Assembly (NCBI GenBank): GCA_032207245.1
Contig: CM063508.1
Location: forward strand, 117,947,083 to 118,011,082
DNA from: Pardosa pseudoannulata
Lineage: Eukaryota > Arthropoda > Arachnida > Araneae > Lycosidae
Reading direction: 5' to 3'
Length of the DNA stretch: 64,000 nucleotides
The translations under genes and the position numbers were made by a program. This document shows, piece by piece, positions 26,170-38,000 of this stretch (position 1 is its first letter; each line of letters starts with the position of its first letter). The notes beneath the pieces were generated by a model, which saw only the letters and a program-made list of their open reading frames with translations, ran no database searches and had not been told where the DNA came from.

Positions 26170-27033
26170 GTACGATTTCTACATGAAAAGAGACATGATA
26201 ATTAGAGTTCACCTTGCTGGAGTGTCTGTGTCCAGAAAACCAATCTTGTGGGTGTTTCAAGGACTACTATGCCAAGGGTTATGACAGCCTACACAAACCT
26301 GGATAAGTTGTATTCTGCAGAGTACAACAATGGGCAAAAGTCAAAGTTGAAGGACCATGCTAGATGGAGGTTGAAGAAGTTAGTCACCCGAAATTGTATG
26401 ATTATACTGCTGGAGATAACTTCTGAGATGAATACCCACTTTCTGAACCCATGAAAACTATTCAACGAGAATTGCATGCTGCAAACATTCATGCAGAGGA
26501 GCTATTCCAAAACCATTAGTTTGGTCACAAAATACTATGAAGAGACTTCAGTGGTGATGAGAACACCTAAACTGGACACAACTGCAATGGGAACAAGTCA
26601 TCTTCTCAGATGAATCCTCATTTACATTATTCCAGATCACCAGATGTGTATTTGTCTGGTGAACACAGGCAAGAAGCATTTCATGTTGACTGCCTCATTC
26701 TCACCATGTAATATGTGGAAGGGGTTTTGTGATGATCACAAGCGACTATTATCGAAGCATTCGCACAGATCATCTTCACCGTATACTTCTGACTATTTTT
26801 CTGGGAGAATATCCTGTGTTCCAAGAGGACAATACACCTGTTCCACTATGTACAAATTTTTTACATGAGCATGATAATGAAGTGCTACATTTAACCTGAC
26901 GTCCTAAGTCTCCAGATCTCAATATCATTGAACCTTTGTAGGGTTATTTAGAGAACAAAGTCTGTGCTCAGTTTCCTCCTCCATGCACACTATCTGAATT
27001 TGAGGTGGCCCTGCACAAGAAATGGGTGTGAAT
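26170..27033 (+). pseudogene. Tc1-like DDE transposase, degenerate
   Basis: Fragments in shifting frames follow a Tc1-like transposase in order. First comes an HTH block (IIRVHLAGVSVS, then GVSRTTMPRVMTAYTNL, then KLKDHARWRLKKLVTR), then TSEMNTHFLNP and the first catalytic block QVIFSDESSF. Last is FQEDNTP, then HEHDNEVLHLT, then SPDLNIIEPL, carrying the second Asp and the Glu. The spacing is close to a DD34E pattern. Stops (for example at 26452, 26911 and 26939) and several frame changes make it non-functional. Flanking inverted repeats could not be identified. Confidence 0.85.
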
Positions 27034-27824
27034 TTCGATGAACTTTGTTCAAGACCTTTATTTGGAAATCCCACATTGAATGCTAGTTGTCATTTAGGTC
27101 TAAAGTGTCCCAACTCCCTAAAAATTTTGAATTTTTTTTTCATAGTTGTTCCTATTATTTTTTCCTATACTTGTGTGTGTATAATAGAATTTTATTGTAA
27201 ACTAGCTGTGGCAAGAATTATAAATATATATATTTAGAGAGAGGTTAGTCTAGTTGGGATCCGTGTAAAATCTAGTTTCTGGTGTTATATTTACTAACAA
27301 TTTCTTTATATATACATATTAGAGTTAAAAGTTTTCTTGTTAAAATTGTTTCTCCTATTAACACAGTAATTATTAATATACAGTATGAGCACAATATATG
27401 ATACAAATATACATCACTTATATTAATATTTTTTAATATCTGTTTGCTTATGTGCATTATCTTGTGATGATAAATATGTCACTACCCCAATTTCATTGTC
27501 TTATACATTATTTTAAGTTACCTTGCAAAATTAATGAATATTCTAGCATAATTTTTTAGTTGTGAAAATTTATATATATATATATATATCTTCAAGTTTA
27601 CATGAAAGGAAAACTTAATATAGACAATATCTTAAATGCTCATTATTAAGTATTTTTTTAAATTCTTTCTTATTGCTCATAAAATTAGCTGAAAACTAAA
27701 AATTCCTGTTCTTAGTTTAGAGTTAAATTCTTTAAGAGTTTTTGGAACAACTAACCTATACCTTTCTACAACAGAGAGAGAAAAAAAAAAAAAAAAAAAA
27801 AGGAATAAAATGAACACACAAGAA

Positions 27825-28948
27825 TGTCAATACAAAATTACAATTTATTATGTGATGAGTCTGCTATTAGTTACCAGAATAAGTTTATATTGCACCAAAC
27901 CTGTACAATAATCTACAGAAATATTTTATGTAATGTTCCAGTTCAGACAAACATTTACATTACAAACATTTGCTTATAAAAAAAAATGACATTTTTAATG
28001 CATGAATTGGGTATGATGATGTTATTAAGTATTTAATTTACTTTTTTTAACGCTGGAGCTGAGAATTAATAAATATTAAACAAAGGAAAAACAAATCACT
28101 CTTTTAAGGCATATGTAATTTTTCAGCAAAGAAAAGAAGCAGTAATAAATACTTTTAAATAAATTTTCAGTAATATTTTCTTTGATAATTTAAATCTGTG
28201 ATCAAAGTTGAATGATATGAAATAATTCTGATACATTCATTAAATTTTTATTTAACTTAAACAATAGTAATAAAATAAATCTTGAAAAAATGATTTTTTT
28301 TCATTTTTTTTAATACTACAGTAATTCACTTTCATAAAAATGTATTTAATGTATTAATAACTATTTATGTACATCTTAATGTCATGTGTACAAGAAATAA
28401 ATTTTACAAAAAATGTCTCTAGATAGACACATATTTACAGATTTAGTGAGAGATGAATAATAAAAACAGATGCACAAGACTGCATGATCAAAATATATTT
28501 TCTATTTAAAAAAAAAATAAAAAATAATAAAATTTTTTACAAGCTTTAACTTTGCCTTTGAAAAGGATTAAAACATTCTTGTTATGCTCTGCACAGCAAA
28601 AAAGCTCTTGTCAAAAATTTTAAAAACTGATTTGCACATCGGAATGAATAACTGAAAGATGGTAATACTACACGTGAAATAATTGGATGAAATGAAGATA
28701 ACATTTTACAAGTGTACAATCACAATTTACATATGGAAACAACTGGTTGTTTCTGATGAACACACACAATAGCAGCAACACTGCCCTGCAAGTTGCTTGT
28801 TGCACACAACTCTCACTTTTACTTGAAAGGTCTAGTCCATGCAAATTAATCACTTATTCACAGTCTCATCTGCACTATTATTTCCTTAATACATAAGAAG
28901 AGGACACATATGTGACAGTCTGGAGATCAAGAGTCCTATGGCACTAGA
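27825..28948 (-). other. POMGNT1 3' untranslated region
   Basis: The minus strand after the TAG has no further coding potential and reaches a well-formed poly(A) site. The AATAAA is at 27849-27844, and a GT-rich stretch (CTTGTGTGTTC) about 20-30 bases later fits a downstream element. An alternative AATAAA is at 28252-28247. Confidence 0.5.
27844..27849 (-). terminator. Candidate POMGNT1 poly(A) signal AATAAA
   Basis: AATAAA on the minus strand is followed by a GT-rich element at spacing typical of cleavage and polyadenylation. It lies 1.1 kb after the stop codon. Confidence 0.5.
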
Positions 28949-29021
28949 CTACCGGAGTCTATCTTTATCAATTTTTTGATCTTCCAAATAAATAGGTGTC
29001 ACTCGAGCAGGCTTGAAAGAT
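28949..29021 (-). CDS. POMGNT1: POMGNT1 last coding exon (residues 634-657)
   Basis: It encodes [20 protein letters not shown] and RLR, then stop TAG. It is slightly shorter than the vertebrate C-terminus, but keeps the VTPIxLE motif. Acceptor TTCCCCAG. Confidence 0.94.
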
Positions 29022-32000
29022 CTGGGGAATAAAAAATGTATAAGTAACAGGTAATGTCAACATTGTTATTCATTTGATTATTGTTAAATTTTTAATCAAA
29101 TCAGACTTCAGTAGTAACTTTACATCATATCTGACAAGCCCTGGAAATGTCTTGTATATTTAAAAACTGCTCCATATTTTTTAGCCATTGCTTAGAGCTA
29201 TAACTAAGAATGGATGTCTGAATATCAATTAATTTAAAATGTGTAAACTCGACTCTAACAAAGTATAAAGTACTTTGTGTAATTTTGAGTAGTGATTTTT
29301 TTTGTTAAAAAATGGTTTGTATAATTTTATTACATAGTTTTAAATTATATAATATTTCAGTTTTAAGTCGTTATCACATTACTTTTCTTCATACTGAGAT
29401 ACAGATGATATCATAGTAAACTTGATGAACTTAATACATTTATGACCGTTGACATGAATTCACGTCCTGTAATTTCTGTTCCTAAATACAGCTATATACT
29501 TAATAGGTACAGTTATATAAAGAGGGAGCATGTCTTGTGAAATCAGATGTAGACATGCAACACTTGTAACAATACACAGTGGCACAAAATAAAAGGGAAA
29601 TGACTAATATGCATACACTCACAGTCATTCTATATGTGTATATACCCCATCTACTAGTAAAATGTTAAAAAAAAGTCCTGAAAGAGAAATTTTAAACACA
29701 ACTCTCCAGCATAGCAGTCCAGACTGATACTGTAGTAGGAATAGAAAACACCACTTCTAGTACAGAAAAGAAACAAAGCAAGAAAATAAAATACAGGGAA
29801 AAAAAAAAACTCATTTGAAAATGGGAAAAGAAAGATTACTATTAGGTTATGCATAGGGTTGCCATATCCAGCTGGGACCTTGTCAGAACACTTTGAGATG
29901 GGGTATAAAAATGAAGTGAAAAATTTACTTAATATAATTACTTTTTATTTAGAACAATTACATGGAACTTGTTGCAGCAGTGGCAATAGTTGGTACGCTT
30001 TTTTTTTTGAAAGATTTTCTGTTTCTTAATAAGTTTTCTCCCCTTTTTACATATTTATAAAAAAACTATGTAAGTCGGTTTGTAGTTAATCTGGTACTGT
30101 AAGACTGATTCCATAGTTCCTGGCAGCAGTCGATATCTTTCATCAGTCCACTAGGTGGATATCCACAAAAATATTCTTTCAACATTGGCATTGAGTGTGG
30201 AGATCGAAAACAAATACCTGCATAATTTTAACAATTGGCATTTGCATCCAGGATTTTTGGTTTCTTTAAGAAGGTAAATCAATTAGAAAAAAAAAATAAT
30301 CTTTCTTTCACAGAGTGTTTAGATTTCCATTCTGAGTCACGCTTAGTTTCTAAAAAGCACTTCAGATACATATATTGCTGAAAGTAATTATCGCCTGAAA
30401 TCTTCTCATCCTTTTTATTCAGGTATATAATAGTGTTTTCAACCACCACCCAATTCAGATAGATTCTTGAGCTAAGCTTATAACAGTATTTTGCAAAATT
30501 AGGACAAAATTGGGTCTTGTCGGGATGCCAGGACAAGGAGGTCCATAACAGTGATGGTCCCAATCTATCAGAATGGATGGCAACCCTAGTTGTGCATGCA
30601 CTCCAATTGAACAATTTTTCAATATGCTGTGTGTAACTTTATAATGTTTATCCTTGTGTTAATGACATTAGTTTGTGACAGCCAACTTCAAAATTTTATT
30701 TTTTTTTGGCTGGTACTCAATATATATAATGAAAAAAAAAACCAGTGGCAAATGTTTTGTTAGACTAAAAATAACTATGTTTAATTTTCACTACATTAAA
30801 TTTTTAAAAAAATCTACATACTACAATTTTAGTCACTATACATATTTGTCATATTTTACAGAATCTTATTTATTCACAAATTAAAGCAACAGAAAAACTA
30901 ATGAGAAAACTTACGAATAGGAAGAATTTGGCACACCAACAACTAATAAGTGGTTTCCTTTCATAAAAAGTCTCCACATGCTCTGTAAAAAAATAAATAA
31001 ATACAAGTGTTACCTTTAATATTACATGTTCAATCCATAGTTAAAGTCTTCATCAACAGAAGATGTTAACTGTGGATTTCCATGAGAAAGGAAAACTTAC
31101 CTTATGATAACCTCTAGCATCTAAATCCCAAATTTTAAAACACTGAAATGAGAAGACAAATTACTAAGTATTAGTTGATGTTAACAGACACTTAGAAAAA
31201 TATAGGGTGTACATAAAAGAATATAGCAGTTTGAATTTATTATAATATCAATTAGATAAAGAGTACTAAGTTGTTTGCATTCTAGAATTGAACAGCTAAT
31301 TTTAGAATTTTTGTTTTAGTTGTTCAAATGCATGTAGATCAGTTGCCCTCGAACATTTTTTGTTGCAGCACTTGGGCCCATGCTTAGGGCATATCAGGAT
31401 GTTGCAGCACAGTTTGAAAACAGCAGAAATAAAAAAAAAAGCAGCAGCCCCTAAATATAAATAAATACAGTGGAGGGTTGTGAAAATCAGGCCTGATCTG
31501 GCTAAAGATCTACCTTGTTCATTAATGGCAATTGGGACATAGTAGGATAGGTTCAGGGTCACAATGCCATCTAAGTTCCCAAATGATACCTCTAGAAATC
31601 TCAAGCCGATCCTGGGGGGTCTACTGAATTGTTCTTATTTCTAAAATTATGAGGACCCAATTTGTTTGAATTGTCGAAGGGAGTAATGTTGACCATCTAA
31701 ATGGTGCTCCCACAATACAATGGTCAACAATTTCTGCAGCATAATATGAGCAATTACTTAACAGGCAAATTCCCCCACATTACTTAAAAAAAAATAAAAT
31801 TTTAAAAAAGTTTGAGAGTAGTGCAGTAATGTGAAAAAAAATTAATTTTATCTTTTAAAGTATTTGTATGCTTTTTTTAATAACTTCATAATTTTTAGTC
31901 AATTTTCTATACTACTGTATACCTCTGGTAAATGTTTGAGGTACCCAGCATAAAAACTGCAGATGGAGATAGTCTCCTCCATGCCTTGCATAACAATCAG

Positions 32001-35000
32001 AAATAAAAATGGTGATTCTAAGGCAAAAAAGCATATTTTATTTTGCAGTTTGTTTGGGGCAATCAGAAGTATCAACAGGTTCGATCTGTGTTGCATGACA
32101 AATGAAGCTCCCATTAACAAATTAAAAGATAAACTAGAAATGTTACTACATCTTCTATTATGTAGATTTTTATTGCTACTGACAATTAAAAGTGCAATTA
32201 AGCATACTGTAATAATGCTATATTCTTTCATGTACACACTGTAATTCAAAAATGTTTCTTCATAACAGTCAACAGATCCAAATAACAGACTAATTAAATT
32301 AGCAGGATATTATGCATACATGATGGGATAATTTTTTTCTTCTCCTAAAACTGAACATCTACCAATTGTTAAATAAGGATACAAAAATTGAAAAAAAAAA
32401 GTTCAAGTTACTAATAGTTTTTACATGTTCATGCAAAGAATAGGAATAAATATATAAAAATAAAAAATTACATTTGTTCTGACATTTTTTTGAAGAAATA
32501 TTTCCTTAGGTATGTTTGATTTAGAGTAAGAATGAAATAGGCAAAATTTTCTAAAATTAAACTTCAAAATTATTATTGATTTTAGAGTTGCTACTTGCAA
32601 CTACCAGTACTACACTTGTCTTAGTGGGTGACTGATTCATAAATGCTAAAATTTAGAGAACCATTTTCATATTCAACAGAATAAAATTTTCACAATTATA
32701 AACCTTGTTTAGTTTTTGTTTCAACACATTTTATAGCCTTTAAATAATCATAAACAACAAATTTATCCTGCAGAGTGTTTTTTCCCCATAGAAGAATCCT
32801 AAAGAGTTATACATTCACTTGCTTAAATATCAGGAAAAATTTTATCTTACCTTTGCAATTTGTAACCAAGTTGTAAAATCTCTTGGACCATTCATTTTTA
32901 TAAACATAACATAGACTTCCCCCTGTAAAAGAATATCATTAATGTTTGCTTAAATTAACGTTTTATCATTCAGAAATTAGTTAACTCAGAAATTTACCTT
33001 AGTATCAGGGATAAAGTTTTCTTCACATGGAGATTTGCTATGATCTAATACCACTGCTTTTCTGTAAAAGAACATACGCATTAATAATCTACATACAAAA
33101 TATTCCTTTCCTCCCTTTAAAAATAAATAATGAATCAAATTTATGTTCATGCAAACTTTAAAGCAATATTAAAATTGTTTAAAACAGCACACAAACAAAA
33201 GGTTTCAGCAACCCCTTCCTCCTAACTAATGTTTACGCATGTGTACACACACACATAAAATAACTAAAAAAAGTCTTCTAAAATATACATAAAAATATAA
33301 TTTTTTAACGTTTTAATAACTTTTACAACAATTTATTTCACACTTGTTCTTTGTTATATTAAAGCATTACACCCCCATTCACCATGAAGAGTACATTATG
33401 TATTCATTAACGCATACAGGACTGGCAGAAAGAGATGGTTTGGTTTGGTTTTGGAGCGCTATGGTCTATTTTTTGCAACACGAGGGCTAATGAGACCGGA
33501 ACCTACTGTTTAAAGCTGATTCTGAATGGCTATGGACATCTGTGCCACAGTGGGATTTGAACCCACAAACTCCAGTTCCGAAGGTCAGCAACCTAACCAT
33601 TCGGCCATCGTTCGGCTCTGGCAGAAAGAGAAAGTACTTCTTCCCTAGGACCATGCCTAATTTCCTTCATAAAAATAACTTCAATTAATATGCTGAAATT
33701 TACAGTTTATAATCCTGATAGTATCTGTACACACTGTAACAAAATTTTAGTGACATTAAAAAATTACAAATTTTAAAGAAAATGTTTTTATTTTAATAAA
33801 AATAGTTTCATTTTAATAAAATTTATGTTTACGGTCAATAAAAAATGGATATTTTAAAATTTTATCAAATGCTATGATATTGCTAAAAACTTTCATAAAT
33901 TTAATGAAGTGAATAAGTAAATATAACTCCAGGAATATCAGATCTTTCATAACTGTTTGTCATTCATTTGCTTTTAAATTGCTCTGACTATTTTACACAT
34001 TATTAAACATTTTCATGTCATCTGACTAGTCAGGTTCACTGTCAATAGTATTACAGAAATTACTTTCCTCAATTCCACTATCTAATTCATTCATTAATAA
34101 AAAAAATCCTGTTTTCACTTAAATAATTAACTCTTTTTGTCCTGATGGCTAAAATAAAACTGACCCAAAATATGCAAAATACTATCTAGCAAATACCACA
34201 TGACAATTTTACTTCCATCTTTAACCATAATAAACATTCCATTCTTTCCCATTCAGTCAAAATATAAACACCCATTACTCAATAAATCACAGCTCATCTT
34301 GGGATGACTCAAACACATACAGTTGTTTGCTTGTTCAAAATTTTGTGATTCAGAGCATATATTTAAAGTTAACATTCTTAACCCCTTGCCTTATGAATCG
34401 AGCAGTGTTTGTGTGTGCCACTTTCGATAAAAGCTTTCATGTCTGACACGAGCTTTTCACTTTTGGCCAGACAGAATCATAACGTGTGTGATACGAGGTT
34501 ATCATTTTAAGCTCAGCAGTATGATCACATCTCCCATACGTTGTTTTAAGGCAAAGAGTTAAGAATAACATTTGAAAATCTAACAGACTACAACTGTCAT
34601 CTAATGCTGTATAAAAATTTAAATAAAATGTTCCAATTTCCAATCACACCAGTGTGTCCATGGGCCCTGAATGAAGAATTGTGTTATATGTATGTGATTG
34701 TAGTCCTTGATGGGTTAAGAACCCTTTAAATGTACTTTAAAAAGCTCATAAAATAATTTTTAAAATAGCATTTAAAGACTCATTAAGTTTGGTATTAAAA
34801 TAAATCTTTTACATAATTCTTTATAATGTATGAGTCAAACCAATTATTTATAGCTTATTATAAACACGGAGCCTATTATAAAACATTTCAACAAAGAATT
34901 CATATGGTTTACAAAAAGATTCAAATTAATTATGAGGATATTAAGCTGTAATATAAATGAAATAATGTCAATGGTAATAAAATATAAATCTAACCAGTCA

Positions 35001-38000
35001 AAAGATGAAACAGAGTAACTAGAGATTTAACTTCTAATGAATGAAAGTTATGTAAACAATGTATTGAGAAATTATAAATTCCAGAAATTTTCTATATAAC
35101 ATGTTCAGAGTTGCTAATAATTCAATTTTAAAATTAGTTTGATTTTACTGGCATGCAATTTATATCTGTGTATATATATATGCAGCATAATCCAGAATAC
35201 TATGGCAATTCTAAAATTCTTAAAACGTGAGGTACAAAGTAAAATAAGTAGCACTCTCTCTCTCTCTCTATATATATAGAGTGAAACTTCTCCGAGCGGC
35301 CACCCTTCTAAACAGCCAATTTTTCATGGCATGGATTTTTCGACTCATAGACCTAATGGTAAAATAACCTGTATTAGTGGCCACCTGACCCCCTCTAAAT
35401 GGCAACCAAATGGGATTGCCCATTTCATTTTTTAGAAAATTCTACTCACTCAGTGCTTTAATTTTGAGCAGAAAAACTTGGTTTGTTTTATGGCCTGATA
35501 TAAGACCCAGAAATAATTTGCAAATTCCATTCCCCCCCCCTTTTCTTAGAAACATTAAATGTGTTATCTCTTTTGTATTCTCCCTACACCCTTCAGATAG
35601 GAAATCCCTATTGCAATACCCATAGAAACTGAGGAAGGAACTGAACAATCAAGCGTTGCAGGTATCCCAAAGCCTTTATTTGAAATTCCAATATGTACAG
35701 TAAAGGAAGATTTGCACCCCTGTCAGCAAAAATGTCATCCATGCCAGTTTCATTTTATTAGTTTGTCAGTGATCTGAGTTACAACGATGTCATAACGCAT
35801 TTTCCTAAATCTTGAGCAGCGCATTGAAGTTTGGTTTGAATATGAAAATGGCAAATCAGCAAGGAAGTTAGTTGAATTATCTAACTGCGGAAGAACACAA
35901 ATCAACGAAGTCATTAAAATAAAGAATTTGATTTTGAAGGAATATGAAGACTCCAATTTTCTGCTTTTAAAGTAAAAAATGAACTTAAAAAAAAATGGTT
36001 GTTATAGAGAAAAGTAAAAACTCAAAACACACAAATTGTAGCCTTTAATAAATAAATAAATAAAAAGTAAGAGCATAAAATAAAGTACTATATTCTCTTT
36101 AGATAAGTTTTTAATTTCATTTTAAATAAGGAATATATGTCATACTTGTTTATATTGCACATTATAGCAATCATTTTATAATAAAATTCTTCAGAGCGGC
36201 CACCCCCTCTGAGTGGCCAAATATTCTCAGAGCAGTGGGGTGGCCGCTCTGAAAGGTTTCACTGTATATGATCAATTATAATCTTAAAAAAAAAAAAATT
36301 ATATTGATTAAATAACGAGGCAAATATATCTGCTTGGAAATACTTAAATCCCAATTATAATGACACACAGAGAAAAATTATATATGCAGTATGCATCATT
36401 GAAATTACAATTTACAAAAAACTTCATCAAATAAAAGAGCAAATACAGATCAAAAGACAAACTATTTACCTTAAAAGATCATGAACAACTTCTTCATAAT
36501 TATCTTTTTTCACACTAAAAGTAAAAGAATAAATGCATGAATAAATAGAAGCTTGCAATAACTTATAAATGGCTTGAATTCTGAAAATTAGTTAACAGAA
36601 AGAAAAATTAATCACTGGAGACTTACACAGTATATGACTCAGAATTCTCAAAATGATTTATTCAAATACTCCAGAGATAAAATATTAGACTTAATTTGCA
36701 AGAACTATTAATAAATTTAGTTTTAAATAAAAAACAAAAGGAAAGAAATTTTATGATAATACCTTGATTAATATAAAGATATTTTCACTAACAATGCATT
36801 GACTCTTTATACTCTTTTTAAAAACATGTTATTTTTAAAAAAATCTAAATATAAAAAAAGTTCTTATATTGAATTCACTCACTAACTTTAAAGTATTTCA
36901 ATAATAATTCAAAAGAAATGCCTAACAAATTTCATGTGCAAACTTATTGTTACAAAGTAATTTCCTCCTCAACACTGTATAATAGATAAATTTCAAATCA
37001 AACCCTTATATATTTTATTTCAAAATATATAGTTATGGTTTTTATTTTTATTTTCTTTTAAAGTTTCAAAATGCTTTGGGATGCACAACAACCAGGTGTA
37101 CTGTAAATTTGGGTAGATAAACTGCCCTGGATACATACACATTAGTTGACTACAAGAAAATTAAAGCTCATTGGATAAGATGTATCCTTACATGAATTTC
37201 ATGTAAGGATGAACATTAAATTTCTCAAAATAAAAGTTCACAAATTCCTATTATCAACATAAAATATTTGAAAATTTTTTAATTTTATTGACTATGAGAT
37301 TACTGTTGTTGCTTATGTATTATATAAACACATAAATATAGATACATATATGCAATAATGGGGAGCATTGCTTAAAATATTTTGGTTTCAAAATTCTACG
37401 TCAATTCTTTTAAAAAGGCAGTGTTCTTCTGGTTTTGGGATTTGCACACGGCACTCTGTCAGTGCGATGTGTTTTTAGAATTCTCAAGATTAGAATTCTC
37501 TATGCAGCATGATTGGCTGTCTCTTGACATCAATAATGATGCTGATTCCAGCGATGTTTTTAATAGGCGAGCACCAAGGTTTGAGGCGCTGTTCATTGTT
37601 GTTCGTGATTATTGTTGTTGTCTGTTGATGTGTGTATTCATTGAATCATGTGAAATAGGAATAAACAAAGTTAGTCAAAGCTGTTGGTGCCTCTGCTTGC
37701 CACTCCCAATGGACACAACTACATTCCGTTGCCGTTGTGAGGGCTACGGTTGCCACATATATATGCAAAATATCAAAATTGTACCCCTAAAATAGTTATC
37801 CAAAATTCTTTTTTCAATATCAAATTTTCTTGCCATAAAATGTAAAATAAAGAAATGCCTTCCAACTTAAATTCTTTTTACCCATTTCTCAAAACTAATG
37901 CCAGAAAAAAAAATGTTAATTTTCTGTCCACTGGCCACAATTTTTCAGTCAAATGTTCAGCTATCCCAGGGAAATGGTATTGCAAAAGCTATAATTAAAT

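Noticed and set aside
33540..33617. A possible functional tRNA gene on the minus strand
   Set aside because: A and B boxes are present, but acceptor and anticodon stems do not pair, and the unit has a SINE body, tail and target duplications.
37382..37795. 137-codon open frame in a POMGNT1 intron
   Set aside because: No ATG at the start and no recognisable domain. It lies in a GC-richer stretch where chance frames are longer.
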